A stretch of DNA of 64,000 nt. Origin: Tetranychus cinnabarinus (lineage: Eukaryota > Arthropoda > Arachnida > Trombidiformes > Tetranychidae). Both the position numbers and the translations under genes were made by a program. The DNA lies in the NCBI GenBank assembly GCA_022266195.1, contig WHVY01000004.1:7581501-7645500 (forward strand), written 5' to 3'. Below, piece by piece: positions 1-14,143 of this stretch. The first letter of the stretch is position 1. The number at the start of each line of letters is the position of its first letter. The notes under the pieces are model-generated. The model made no database searches and had not been told where the DNA came from. It saw nothing but the letters and a program-made list of their open reading frames with translations.

Positions 1-277
1 TCTATTTTTGCTGTTTTGAAACTTTGCCGACTGTAGAACTGAATTTAATAATCCAGCCACAGGCTTACAATACATGGAATCTGATGAAATCTTTAAGTTG
101 TAAATTATTCAATTTGTTTGAATTGCAATCTAAAATTTATTTCAAAATTTATTTCATAGCTTTGAGGTATTATATAAATGATTGTTAACAATAAGTAATA
201 CAATAGAAAGTTGTAAATCTCATTAAAAGATATAAATTTTGAAATTAAAAAAACTAAATTTAAAACATAATAAGTAA
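1..277. other. 3' flank of the transporter gene
   Basis: AT-rich DNA downstream of the minus-strand transporter stop codon. Plus-strand 'tttatt' strings near 130-160 would read AATAAA on the minus strand and could be its poly(A) signals. No other gene is visible. Confidence 0.4.
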
Positions 278-1952
278 TCAATATTTGGGTAAATCTCGCA
301 TTTCGTTGGATTCATTAACGGTTTCATTTCTTTTCTTAGGACCTTTGAAAACCTTTCGACAGTATAATGGTAACAAGAAGCTCAGCATGACATAGATAAT
401 CCCCATGCCGCCAAGATAATAAGTAAATAGTACTGGCTTAGTATCAATAAACTTTGACAAAACTGTCGTGTGAATTGTTTCACCAATCACTCCGTTGACA
501 AAAATAAACGAAGTCATTGCATTTGTAACAGGAAAATAATGTCCTAGTGATCCATATGAAATTGAAAATACTGGTGAATAACCTATTCCCAGTAAAGTGA
601 AGCTGATCCACGTAAAAAGCTCTTTCGATGCGGCATAAGGAACCAGAGTGACCACACCTGCCACAATGATTAGCAGATTCATATAAAAAAGTTTACTCTC
701 TTTTATAACCAGAGTCAACGGGATAAAAATGCATCTGTAAAATGAAAACATTGTCCAAAATACAGTTGCCACAAGAACAGCATTTTGTTTATCCATATGT
801 ACATCAGCTTTAACAGCAAACGAAGTACTCAAGTTACCTAAAGAAATGAAATGGTCAACCATTAACTTAAACTTGTTAACTTGTTTTATGATTTAAATGA
901 TGAAGTTTAAAGACTTACCGACGACTGCTTCAGTTCCGAAGCAGAAATTTGCTAAGGCAGCTGTGATAATAACTGCTAGAACCTTTTTAATCGTACTTGT
1001 TTGCACGAATTGTGGGGTCTCTTCTCCATTTTCTCCGTTTTCTCTATTTTCTTCATCTTTGGATTTTTGTTTTCTATCATGGAGATAGCAAAAAAAGTAT
1101 GGAATCGATACTACGGCGAGAACCATACCAACAATCAAGAAGGCATATTGAACTTTTACATCGTCTGGTGTATAAGTAATTGTGGTGGTTGTATTTATTG
1201 CGCTGATAATGTCTGTTATATTTGTGAAGTCGATTGTTTCTGGCGAAGTGGTTGTAACACCGTTGTCAATACTTAAGCCATCCGAATCGGTATTGGGAAG
1301 TAGGAAAGGTCGAGTGATTATTGGTACAATTAAAGCGCCAACCCCAAAAAACATGTGCAACACTTGTAACCAGTTGACTCCATTTTTACCCCAGATTCGG
1401 AGTATAATCACATTACAGTCTATAAATGATAAAAAGATGAGGGAAGTTGAAATACTATTCAGTTGTATCACAATGTTGATTCAGAAATATTTACATATAT
1501 CAAAAACTCCGAGAGCAAAACCAGCAATGAAGATGAAAACCAAAACAGTTTCCAATGATCTGAACCATGGAGCCAGAGCAAGAAAACTTCCAGCGAGTAG
1601 GTTGGACGCCGAAAGTACCAAATAGTCATCGAAATATTTTTCAAAAAAACCAGCTGTTGAAAAGAAAGAACAATGTTTTGAAATATTAATTACAAGAGCA
1701 ACAAAAAATAGTTTGGCAGCAAATCTAATCTTGAAATATCTTACCAACTGTGGCTCCAACAACATAACCCAATGAACGAGCCTGGACAAGTCTAGATGTG
1801 GCTTCAAATGATCTTTGAACATAAATTTTAATATCGAGTAGTGAACTTCCAACCAAAGTATTAACACCACCGAGACCAGCGAAAGTAATGTAAGTCAGGA
1901 TGGTTTTGAATATCTTGTACTTATTAACTCGCAAATATTCACACAAGTTCAT
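278..1952 (-). CDS. MFSD4-like major facilitator sugar transporter (copy 1)
   Basis: Four exons on the minus strand: 1952-1745, 1653-1495, 1419-919 and 837-278. All introns have GT/AG ends and phase 1, and together the exons give 475 residues, the usual MFS size. The protein is strongly hydrophobic with about 12 membrane segments. The stretch around residues 120-160 (LRIWGKNGVNWLQVLHM, then a GVGALIVPII segment) and the second-half segment with AVFWTMFSFYRC resemble the MFSD4/NAGLT1 (sodium-dependent glucose transporter 1-like) family, so it probably moves sugars or related solutes across a membrane; the substrate is inferred. A hydrophilic insert with several NxT/NxS sites lies in exon 3. 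A close paralogue with identical intron positions lies at 50126-51764 on the other strand. The family call is from remembered motifs, not a search. Confidence 0.8.
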
Positions 1953-2630
1953 TTTTCAGCTTGTGATTTTCAATTTGATCTCAATATTAAAATCTGATCA
2001 ACTCAGGAAGGCAAATCTTCAATTACCAAGTTATTTAATGAATGTAGCTGTATAGTCTGACAATTGTGAGATATTACTCTTGACAGATTCACGAGGAACT
2101 GAAATAATGGTGTTTGTTTACATGGGTATATATCCATTTTAAAAAGCTAATAGACACAATTTAAAGATGAAAGCACAATCTAAAAATGTTTATAACTTAT
2201 GACTTACAAGCTCATCTTATCAATGCAAATACAGTCTAAAAACAAAAGATTCAACGATTATCCCAATTTGAATCGATTGCTCCTTGTCTTGGCTATAACA
2301 AAGACAACATCGATTTCAATAAAATAATCAACTGCTTCTGCTCAGTTAACTGTCAATGTAAGAATAATTAAGTAAACTTATTTTAATCGCATTTGTATTT
2401 CGAGCATTTTTTGACTTTTGCAACAATTAAGTGCTCAATTAGATTTACGATTTAATGTTTTAAGATGAAAGACAATAAACATTATCATTTGGTGCATCTT
2501 CACAGCACTGGAAGCAGATAGCGTTATCTGTGATCAGACTTGCGTTTTAAATTCGTGTTACAACAGGTGATAATCTTTATTACCACCAACATTGAATTGT
2601 AAATGTGATTCCAGATTAACTCTTAAGAAT
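278..2630 (-). repeat. left arm of a large inverted gene duplication
   Basis: This block matches 49425-51764 in reverse complement. The match covers all four exons, the introns and about 0.65 kb of upstream DNA; for example the string around 2560-2610 (acaacaggtgataatcttta...) reappears inverted near 49450-49490. Exon 1 products differ at about 7 of 75 residues. Confidence 0.8.
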
Positions 2631-5600
2631 CAAAGAACCGCTTAGTTATATTAAATTGATCCTAGGACATATGAAACCAAATAATACTCTAGTTCACTCA
2701 TCGTGTCTTTAGCTATCATTTTGTATCCATGGAAATGCTTAAGAAACGTGTCTTTGTTGTTGTTGATGGTTAAGATTGAATTTATCTTGCAATAATTCTT
2801 GATTAATGGCTGATAAGAAACTTAAGGACACGTCAGTCGATTGATTAATGAACAAGAATGATTGAATTATCAATGAAACCATTTGAATTGGACTTGACTT
2901 TGCCCGGTAAAAACATGAAAAGTAGTGAAACCTAATGTTAATGTGCCACTGCAATTTGATGCAAACAATTTCAAGTATCTAATGATCAGTCTGATAATTA
3001 TATTCTGATAGTTGATTTTGGACTGATCAGAGTTTATTGACTATCATTTGTGCCTTTAGTATTGATAAATCCATGAAAATATTGAAATTGTGACAAATGT
3101 AAAGGAAACCTGAAGATGTTTCACTTGTTTGACAAATTCCCTGATCATTTTTTCGCTCCTGTTTTTAAAATGTTGTTTTAATCAAAACAAATTTTGGATA
3201 TTGATTATATTTCTAGACTTTGAATGTATTCTTGGCTTGATAGCAATTAGATTTGAAAAATTTAGACGTGATTGGATGGAAACCGATCAGATTGGAGACA
3301 TTTCTGATGGATCGATGGCTTTTCCTAATACATCTGTCTGCATGTTAATGTGACATTCACAACAATTAATATTGAGCCTTATTTCACACCAATTATTTCA
3401 TCTTTCAAACTCAACAATCAACCAAATTAGAGACTGATGTAGTACGCTTCCGGACTTTACTTTGCCGTGTTCAAGAAAACTTGAATCTTCTCGCAGATGA
3501 AAGTGTAATCAAGAGAGTATATTATCATTAAGAAAATAATTGTTATTTCCATTCACAATAAACCTCAATTTGAAAGGAAACATTAACATCGAAAGTCTAG
3601 CCAAATAGATTTGACCAATTTGGCGATATTTCTAGGTATTTTGGTTCGATTGGGTATTCAACTTTCAATTTACTTCTCAATTGCAATTGATTTTGGTTAA
3701 ATTATGATTATCGTTTTTCCCAGTCTTAAGTATTGTTGTAACCAAAAATATATGTAAGCCTGTTTTGTTCAATTAACCTGAAATATAAAGCAATCACTAA
3801 TCACAATGATAAAGTTCAATTGTTGCTACAAAAACGATTAACACATTGGATTGTCGTGATAATTGAATCACCTGAATTTAATCAGATAATGGTAATGAAA
3901 GTATTAAGAAATACAAAAGAAATGAAAATGAACAGTAATCATAAGTTTGTCGATAGCTGATTAAAGCCTCATGAAGCTAGATTCATGCTAATAGATATAA
4001 GGGTAAACTGTTGATCACCAATTTACTTGATTAATGTATTTACTTTGATGTTCAATCCTTGATATGATAATCAATTAATTGTATCACACCCAATGTTGAA
4101 GGTTAATCTGGGGTCAATCGCTTGAAAATTTGGTAAAACGAGAAAAATTAAACAACAAAAAATCTTCATTATATTGTTGTTAATGTTAATTAAAATAACC
4201 ATGTCAATCAATCAGTTCTGATTGACCTTAAATTTTTAATAAATTTTGAAATCAATTTGGAAAGGAATAAAAATGGGAAAACAATTAAATTTTTAAATGA
4301 TTAACAAAAAACCCGCTTCATATTTTATCGATGCTTGATTGGCTTTCCATGTTTGCTGTTTGGAGGGAAATTTATTGAGTGAGTCAAAGTGAAAGGGTCA
4401 ACACTTAAATGAAGATGTTGAAATGTTATTTAACTGTGATGATAATTTAATTGAAATTAAATAAGATTGTTCAACAAAACCATAATAAGTGTAACTATTC
4501 AATTAAATGGGTTTAAAACCTATCAAAGCCTCAACCTTGAAGGATTGGATCAACGGATTGGATGAGTGGTGAAACATGGATTAACCTTATGTTTATAGCC
4601 GGTCATGATGGCTTTTATTGATGATCTCATGAAAGTTTGATGGTTTTCCCTATTGTTTATGTTGACAGGACAATTTACAAATCATCATCGCCTTCAACAT
4701 TATCATCAGCATCATTATCTTCATCATTATGGTGGTCATTTTGAGTTGCGATAAATGGAACGGCAGAAAAAAAGGATTTATGCAAATTCACAGCCAAAAT
4801 TATTATCGAGTTAATCTACAGTCCTGACAGTTAAAGGGAAAGTTAAATATTCATAAGGCTAATTAGTTTGGATTAATCTAATACATTTGTTACCAATACC
4901 TATATATTAATGGATTCATGGACATGAGGTCAAAAAAGCTGTTAAATCATTTTCAACTCTCAACTGATAATTTATGTCTATTGTTATTTGGATGGTGATT
5001 GGAAAGGCCGATATCAATATCATTATGACTTATAAATGTCCAAACGTGATTAACCCAATGAAATATCATTTAGCAACAAAGAGTCATTTAGCTTATTCAA
5101 TAATTTGACCAATAAATCTACTCATATTAAAAACATTGAATGTTCACAATTGATATGAACTCCAAGATACTTGGATAAAGGTAACCAGGATAAATGATGC
5201 CAATCAGTGACAAATTTCAAGCTCAAGATTAAATGGTGTAAACCCAGGGACATTAAAAAAATACAAATCAAGATGGAAATTAAAGACAGCCAGATCCGGA
5301 CATTAGTGGACCGACAATCGTGGTGAATATTTTTTATGCATTGCCATTTGTAGTGATCCATTCAAGGCTCAGTAGACTTGGTAGGCTAACGAAATCAAAT
5401 ACATAATTAATTCTGCTTGTCAACGGTTAGATTGAAGTCTACTTAAAATGAAGGATGAATCAAAACAAATGTACAGCTCGAATTATAAGTTGGTGGACTT
5501 AATTCATCAAAAAAATATCCACCTTGTCTCTAATCATTGGTTTTATGCCAGTTCGAGTACCAAAAGGTAATGATAATGGACAAATATAATCAACAAATGT

Positions 5601-6614
5601 TGTAATATTTGCAATAATAACAACTTTCACGTTTAATATTCAATGCAATTCACCAAAAAAATGAAACAGTCAAACTAATCTAAATTTTGTTTTTTTTTGC
5701 ATTTCAATTTTCCCTACTTGATTGGACATATAATGTGTATTTAAAATGGACTTGGTCAATCTCATTTGAATTTCCAAAAATCCTGTGAACCGGAAGATTT
5801 AACTCTTCAAAGCAACCATCAGCCACTAATTAACCAGCTAAATTGAAGCGAAAAAAGTTATGTTAATTAACATGGGTGGATATGTGCATGATAAAGGCCG
5901 AAATACATTGATGATGATCCTCATCATAACGATTGTCAACAAATATACAAGCACCTCAGGGCAAATGGACAGAAGAATGAATTAGAGCATTAAGCTAGAC
6001 CAGTTACAATTTGCCGGATAAGATTGATCTGTGAAAATAGTAATCATAATGATAATTATTAAAAACATGCAATCAAATCATATCATTCCCACTTTCACTT
6101 TTTTTATGTTCATTCTGTTGCTTCAACTATCCAACCCACTTTACCTTAAGGTTGCTTTATTACCTTTACCCTCCTCTTGCCACCATTACTCCTTTAATCA
6201 GTATTTACATTAAAAAACAACAACAGTTAACCTTTTACTCTTTACTGAATTTGTTTCTTGTTTACATGTTTTCATGAAATCAAAACGGATTATGAATTAT
6301 CTTCATGTTGATGTGATGAGTGAGAGTGTATTATGAAAAGGGGAAGATAAATTCACCATTAGGATCAACTAATCAACAAATCCATCATCAATCCAATCTT
6401 GTATTAATATTTTTGGTGGGAGGTTAAAAACTGTCCTCTCCAACTCAACTTGATTTAACTTTTTTCATTATTAACTGATAAACGGACGAATGATTTGAAT
6501 CAGATAGCCATTTGAATTTGATCATCGGATACAATTAGATTCGTCAGTTTTACTTTTATAAATTGTTTACAATTGATTCACTGAAAGGATTCAACAAGAC
6601 ACCTTTGGTTTATA
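1953..6614. other. 4.7 kb intergenic region
   Basis: Apart from the duplicated upstream segment (to about 2630) and the peroxidase TATA box at its right end, this AT-rich DNA shows no convincing gene. Its ORFs are short, have no splice context and match nothing I recognise. Confidence 0.6.
6557..6562 (+). promoter_or_regulatory. TATA box of the peroxidase gene
   Basis: TATAAA lies 53 nt before the peroxidase ATG, leaving room for a start site and a short leader. Confidence 0.55.
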
Positions 6615-9600
6615 ATGCTGCTGTCCAGCTTGAATCTATGTAAAGCACAGCTTTTAGTTTTTAATTTATTTGTTTTCATCAATTGTGAGCCTACAATCGA
6701 TACAACTTTGGATGCATCATCTAATGTCTATCAATTTTCAGCCGATCCTATTAGTGAACAGTTTTCAACAAGCCAGCAAGTATGCAATGAACATGGACTA
6801 ACACCGAATGGGACTAAATGTAACCCGGAGAGGTTAAAGGTAAGTTGATCATTCATTATTAAACGTTAAATTGGCATGTAATCAATGATCAAATTGAGTA
6901 GATAATGATTCCAACAAGTGAAAAGATTGTGTGAAATAATTTCCATATTGTCATATGGCTTTGTTGTCTAGGATCCACTTCAAGCTGCTGCACAAGAACC
7001 TCGTTGGAATGTTGATTATTTGGCTAAAATTGAAGATGATTATATGGGTTCACCGCAATTTAATGATTATCTTGACCGCTGTCATGGACGCTATGGTGAT
7101 GCCTCAGCAATATCAATACAAGACATTCGCCAATCAATTCGTAAAGCTATCCCTAGCCTGTTGGCTTACAAGGCTGCCGACGAGGAGATCATTGATACAA
7201 TTGAGATGGCCAAATTTGCAAGTCGGTTTGTGGCTCAATTGGCTCATGAAAGTAAATTGTCAACTTTAATCACCAATCAACTTGTTAAAGAGTAAGTTTT
7301 TAACCCTGTGTTTACTTTCAAATATTATACATTTTGTTAACCATTTACATTAGCTATAACGGTAATCATTCAGTAATTCATGTATCAACATTTATCAGCT
7401 ACGATTAAGTGTAAACATTATTTACATTAACAATAATGGAGACAATAATAATTGATAATATAAATAACAATATAAGAAGGCAATTATCAATATTAATGAA
7501 CACAATTAAAATATCACACCAAAGAAAGGTTGTTCAAGTGTTTACTCCATTGTTTACTTGTGAAACAACATGTTTGTTTTTTTAATTATTGTGTCCATTT
7601 GATAAAGATTTGTGAACAAGTTAACCTACCTTGACCTTATTTATTATTTAATAGTTTGTTGTTAACAAAAAATTGTTAATAATCAAGTGAAAAGAAAATG
7701 AAAAACAGTAAAAAAAGAGTTAAAAAATACATATTTCATCTCGCAGATATTGCTTGGATAAGATGGAGGCAGCAGTAAAATTACCCAAAGTAAGTCTGAG
7801 GACAGGCCTGAGTCGATCTCTTCGGGAAACATATCTACCAACCAGTTGTGCACCTCGTAAAGACTTGAGTGACCTTAATTGTGATCCTAAAAGTCGTTAT
7901 CATTCATACGATGGAACCTGCAACAATTTAGATCATCCAACCACTGGAATGGCTTATTCTTGCCATAGACGCCTGTTACCAGCTGATTATGCTGATGGTG
8001 TTGAAAAGCTGAGAGCCTCGGTTTCTGGTGAACCCTTGCCAAATGCCAGATTAATTTCAAATGTAATCACTCCCGATGTACCGGCAACTGAATTGAAAAT
8101 GTCCCAAATGAATATGCAGTGGGGACAATTTGTTGTCCATGATTTGGTTCGTACACCATTAGTTTTAGGTAATGCACCTCTCTGTTGTCCACCCAAACCA
8201 ACCAACCATCCAGAGTGTGAAACAATTTATCCTTTCCCACCTGGAGACTCTCTAACCAAAAGATGGAACCAAACCTGTCAACGAAATGTTAGATCGACAA
8301 CCTGTCCTTCATGTAAATTGGGTAAGTCAACGAAAAATTTTAATCATTTAACACCTTTAATTGTTTTGTTTTTACTCAAGCTTGGGTCATCATTGAGCAG
8401 ACTTTTAACCGTTAAAACAGTGTTAACCAACCCAAACCAATCTTCCTTCATTTTTCCGGTTATAAAGCCATTTCTTTCCTCAATATTATTAATCAGATTA
8501 TATTTATTTCAATTAATTGTTGCAGTTGAGTGTCCAAATTAACATGATAATCAATTAACTTGCTTAAAGCTTGCTTAAAGCTTCATCATGGCTATCGAGC
8601 TTTGTTAACAGGAAAACCTTATTCAGCTAAACATGTTAATTTTTTGTTTATTTACCAGTCAACTACCAACACAATCAATCTCGATACTTATTTACTCAAA
8701 ACAACTATTAATCATCATTGATTCAAATTGAAATTAGCATTGAAAAATAGCTAATTGTTGAACTATCTATTGCTGTCTGGGCAACAATAAAGACGCGCAA
8801 TTTATTTCAAAAGGTTAATGTTAATTTACTTCTACCTTTTGATGAAGGCTCGATACTTTTTCAATTTAAAGGTTACCAACCATTAAAAACATGAACAATT
8901 TAGCAAACCTCTGATAATTTCCTCGTTAATCTTTCTGAATTTTACTCTATCAACACAATTCAAATTGATTATTACAATTCAATCTCGTTCTTTGAAAAAG
9001 CAAACAAAACATATTCCATTAGTTTACCATTAAAGCCAACAATTTCAATTGTGTTTAGTTATTCAGATTTTCAGCCTTTACTCATTCCCTTATAGTCAAT
9101 CAATTTGAATATGTTTAATTCACACAATCAATCAAATGATTGCATTAAATGAGTGAATAATTGAAAGCATTAAGTTGATTAATCAGCTGGTGATAATAAA
9201 CTTGTCATAAATCAAGAAATTGGATTAAACGATTGATCTGATTTGCTGAAAGTTTGAGCCTTAATCTAACCATTTCATGAAATTTAAGGTTAAATCAAAA
9301 TTTCACTATTAAATTGTCTATTTAACTACAGTATTATTTTTGACCATCGGAATCAATCGTTTTGAGGCCTTTTTTGTCACACACTTTGATTTTCAAGTTT
9401 CTCATCAATATTTCAATTTTTCACTTTTCTGCTTCAATAATTTTAATCGCAATTTTCAAGGCAATTATAAAATAATAGTTGATAATAAAATGGTTAATAG
9501 TGACAATTACTTTACCTTGATCAACTAGATCAAGTTGGTGTTTGAATGTTTGTTAGTCTTTTTTTTTCAATTCTTGACCAGAAGTTTTTTCACCAATTAT

Positions 9601-12352
9601 TGATTCCCATTTGAATGATTTTTGCAATCATTGAATTGATCTCAATAAAAGATCAAGTTTAATATGAAATTTTAAACACTTGAAGCTCAATGAAGTGAAT
9701 TAACTGATTCAGTAAATTAACGTTCCTTTAATTATCATAATGTTCATTTCTTCAACTTGATAATTCTTGCACTTTAACCAAGTGAACACCTTGCATTTCA
9801 ATCATTTATTGTGATAATTATCGTCTAAAAACCAAAGATGATTAGTATTGGTGTTGACAACGATTTAATCACTGAAATCGACAATTGAAATCTACAATTA
9901 AAATTAAAAATTGAAACCAGAAAAGTGAACAAAACTCAGTTATTATTAGTCTGATTACCATTCAAAGACAGTTAATTACTAGGAACAAACCAACTGTTAA
10001 CCAACTCAAATCAATTACCTAAAACATCTTTTTCTGGTTTCACCCAAACATTTAACCGATCAATGAATATGATTTGGTTTTGTTGAAAATTGGTAGCAAT
10101 TGGATGTTTAACGATTTTAATTAGTGATTCTAATCAATCTGTTCCCGAATAATTTAGTAAACCAGTAATTTAATAAAATAAATTTGTCATTTTAGGACCA
10201 CGAGAGCAGCTCAATGCAGCAACTCATTCATTGGATTTGTCTAATGTTTATGGTTACACTTATGCTGATGCTTTGAAAGGACGTACCTTAAAGAATGGTA
10301 AGTTAACTACAATCATTACTGATTGTTCATTAATTTCTCATGAAACAATTAAAACAGATTATTATAACATCTCATTGACTTTGAGACTATTTTAAATGCT
10401 ACCGCATAATTGTGCTCAATTGTATGGTTAATCATTTTGCTTAATGTAAACGGATAATGTTGACACTTTTATCCTGTAATTAAGCTTTTTTTGGGATGAT
10501 CAAGAAGGAAGCAAAACGAGTTAACTTAATTATTAATTAGGATAATGAATGGATCGTTGGTCAATCAATTGACCATTGATAAATTGAGTCGACAATTTGA
10601 GCTCAGAAAATCTGATAAAAATGAAACAAATTTCTTTTCATATTTTAAATAGCAATCAGTTTAATAGTTTAGCAACAATAATCGTTATATTGCGTACATG
10701 TTATGAGAAATGATTTTTGTATCTTTCATCTGATCAAGTTTAATTTTAGCCTTTAATTGTGAGAATGTAAAGAAAGGAAACCCGAAAAGGTTGAAGGTTA
10801 TCAGCTGTGTCGTGATTAATCTGAATCAAACTATAACTTGAAAATTTTATTGAAATTTTGATCATTCAAAGGTAATACAGTGAAAATTTTTGAATGAAAA
10901 AGTCAACTTTCGCTTTTTCATTATGATTTAATATTAAAATCTGTTGTTCAATAAAAGGAAATTTAAAATTTGATTTTTACAATTTTTTTGTCTTTTTTAT
11001 TCATTTGAACAGGTCAATTGAAGAGCTCTTATGATGCCAAAGGTGGTGAAATTTTACCCTCAGCTGATGGCTTTTATGATCCATTGACTTTACAAGTTTG
11101 CAATGTGCCACCGCGATTCCCTGAGTTTAAATGTTTCGCTTCGGGTGATGGTAACCGTGCTAGTCAACATCCAGCCTTGATGGCCTTACAAACATTGATA
11201 CTTCGTCGTCATAACCAGCATGCAGCTAACTTGGCCAAAATGAATCCACACTGGTCCGATGAAACTGTCTACTGGGAAACTCGGCGTCTTTTAATTGCTG
11301 AATACAACCACATTACTTACTCGGAATACTTGCCTTCTCTGTTTGATCGTAAATTTTTATCCTACTTTAGTTTACTTCCATTGGAAAATGGTTTCTCCAA
11401 ATATGAACCTGAGACTGATGTACGTTCCATATCTGAATGGGCAACTGCTGCTGGAAGGTTTGGTCATTCACAGATTAATGATGTCTATTATGTTAAAAAC
11501 GAGGATGAAACGTTTACCTTCCGAATGAAAGATGTTTTCTTTGAAATGTCATTGATCCATCTTGGTCAAACTGAAGGAATCATTCGTGGTCTAATAACTG
11601 AACCAGCCTATGAGGTTGATCCCTATTTTGTTACCGATGTTAAAGACTGGATGTATCAACATCCAAATCGATCTGGTGGACTGGATTTGGTTGGTCTTAA
11701 TGTGATGAGAGGTCGTGATCACGGTATTCCTGGTTACATTCATTATATTGAATATTGTTTTGGACAGAAAATAAAATCTTGGACCGATCTCTATGAATAT
11801 ATACCAAAAGGTCAAGTTAACAAGCTACAATCAATATACAAGTAAGAGACTGACTTTTTGTCACCTTATTGATTGAACAATTTTTAAATGATTTTTTACT
11901 TTAACCTATTTAGAGACATTGAAGACTTGGAATTGTTTGTTGGTGGAATCTCAGAAAAACGAATGAAAGGTTCAGCCATGGGACCAACATTTGCCTGCAT
12001 TAATGGAATGCAGTTTTATCATTCAAAGTTTGGAGACAGATATTGGTACGAACATGGAAATCAAGCTGGTTCTTTTACTCTCGGTTAGTACCATTCATTT
12101 GGTTAACTTGACAATATCATCTAATCACTTTTATCTCTTATTACAGAACAATTGAATAATATTCGAACAACTTCAACTTTGGCTCGTCTAATTTGTAAGA
12201 CAACCAAGTATTCTCATATTCAAGCAAATGTCTTTGAGATGCCAAGTCGCACTAATCCTGATATCGATTGTAATGAGCTTCCTGAAATTGATTACAGTCT
12301 TTGGAGTGATGATTACCCTTCCTCTGAACGGTTTACCAGATTTAGTAAATAA
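6615..12352 (+). CDS. Secreted animal heme peroxidase (peroxinectin/chorion-peroxidase type)
   Basis: Seven exons: 6615-6839, 6972-7291, 7747-8321, 10196-10297, 11013-11841, 11914-12083 and 12147-12352, joined in frame through GT/AG introns, give 808 residues. The N-terminus (MLLSSLNLCKAQLLVFNLFV) is a signal peptide, so the enzyme should be extracellular. Family landmarks are distal-side WGQFVVHD (Q309, H313, with Ca-ligand D314), the second Ca-loop motif SLDLSNVYG, catalytic Arg in GDGNRASQH (R456), proximal His in GRFGHSQI (H559) and the LNVMRGRDHG motif. By alignment with myeloperoxidase, the two acidic residues that ester-link heme are replaced (Asp94 position is V312, Glu242 position is Q459) and the Met243 position is H460. 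It probably oxidises phenols, tyrosines or halides with peroxide. Introns 3 and 4 (about 1.9 and 0.7 kb) are long. Confidence 0.92.
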
Positions 12353-13558
12353 AGGATTTCGAGTTGAAATTGAATTGAAATCTTAAAATCAATTCTCTTG
12401 AGCTGATTCCAACACACTTTTTGCCAACTGACATTGTTCAACAAGTTATCATTTTATAACAATTGTCACAATCAAATCCAATTTCATCTGTTAAGAGTTT
12501 CCTGTAAACTGATTGCTACTAAAAACTCAGCAAACAGTTACAACCTTACTAGGTGCCTTTCTTGCATTAATCATCCAAATACCCACAACATATACTTTTA
12601 TGTTTGTACATACTTTTGTCCAGCCACTAACTTAATACACTTATTTCATGTTCATTTTATAAATTCATAACTATTTTATTATTTTTGGTTTTCACTTTAA
12701 ATAGTGTAATGGTTCAGTAAGAAACACAATTTATCAATTTGTAAATCATTACTGAATAAAGAAAAGTTCATCAACTTCAAATAATTATCTGTGTACTTAA
12801 GATAAATTGAAATACTGGTGTGCAAATTAATGAGATAATATTACTGTTTAGACAAATATCGGTTATTTTGATTTGAAAATGCTGATTCAATTTGACTCTC
12901 AAAACTTCATTAATTAAATTTCACCAACTTAATCAACTTTTTCAAACGGAAATGACAAGAATTACAAAGAAATTAAAATTAGATATTTAATAATCAAACA
13001 GCAAGATCATTTAAGTTGGGTAAAATGCTTGATTTTGATAGATTATTCAAATTCAAAGTCGCTTTTGCAAGTCGGTTTTTTGCTTGGACATATTTTGGAA
13101 CATCCACTATCGACTTATGATATTAAAGCTCCGAAAAAACTCGCAAAATGCCGACTTTTTTCAAGATATCTAGTTTTTACATCTTTACTAAAAAATCAAA
13201 TCAAATCAAAACGCCACGTATATTTTTGTTACCCACATTTTATTATTCAAAATATTAGATGTAAAATATGTTATGTATAAGCAAATAAGTAATCATGTGC
13301 ACGTATCGAGTGTATTAGTATTAATATCGCTGTTTTGCATTTTTAACGTTATTTCATGATATCTGAAAAACGAAAAAGTATTTTGAAAAATGGATTGGAG
13401 AAATGAATTCAGCACATATTTTTACATCATATATTAATAAATATATTATAATATAATCATATACCCATAAAATTTCCCATACTAGGCAGTTTTCCCTATT
13501 CTTTTGGTCTTCATCCTTTAAAATGAACAAAAACGCAACACAAAGTTATATTATAATA
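12353..13558. other. Intergenic region after the peroxidase
   Basis: It holds the peroxidase 3' UTR, with an AATAAA near 12755, and then repeat-like AT-rich DNA. The segment near 13340-13505 weakly resembles 29595-29725 (shared atgatatct, gaatgaattcag and ctaggcag words in the same order). No gene is seen. Confidence 0.5.
12950..13075 (+). repeat. Dispersed repeat, second copy at about 60830-60935
   Basis: Both places share an ordered series of words on the plus strand, including agcaagatcattta, ttgattttgata and attcaaattc, with scattered substitutions. The repeat is non-coding and of unknown origin. Confidence 0.5.
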
Positions 13559-14143
13559 TTAAGGTGTCCCATGAATCCTGATACTTGATCATCTCAAGCC
13601 CAGCAATTTAATAGAAAATTGTTTCTCGATTTTTTTCGATTTTTCGAACAATCAACAATCTGGCTTTTGATTTAACTTAGATTTATAGCATTTTGAACGA
13701 ATTTAATTGCGAAAAGCTGAGAAAATCCAATCTGAGGGAAATCTGAATAGGGCTAATTAACATGGAGATTTGCAAAAAATTTCAAGATTAAAAGGTGTAT
13801 CAAAACTTTGAATTCTTTTTTCTTCGGTATTAGTGCTTGTAATTGGAATTCACTCAGGATTCAGACCGTGCTAGCCTAGGACAATATATTCTGACATTTA
13901 AAATGGCCTAAAAACCATGAATTAAAAAATCAGACGGACAAAAACAGTTCACTTTTGCGATTTTGCCATTTCGGAATAATTGCTGGATTTTTTCTTATTT
14001 AGATTTCTTAATCAAAAAATTAATTGAGAACATAAAAGAATAGTTAATTGTGCTTCGAAAATGTCAAAAAAATCGAGACTCCGTTCACAATTTTTCAGCC
14101 TATCGAAAAATAATCAAGTATCAGGATTCATGGGACACCTTAA
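13559..14143. mobile_element. MITE (non-autonomous DNA transposon)
   Basis: A 585-bp element has near-perfect terminal inverted repeats of about 29 bp (TTAAGGTGTCCCATGAATCC at the left, its complement at the right) and no transposase. It is flanked by TA (13557-13558 and 14144-14145), as for Tc1/mariner. The same ends also fit a piggyBac-type TTAA duplication with repeats starting GGTGTCCC, so the superfamily is ambiguous. Confidence 0.85.

Noticed and set aside
2739..6213. Short ORFs in the left intergenic region
   Set aside because: They are short, AT-rich, without splice sites in context or recognisable motifs.
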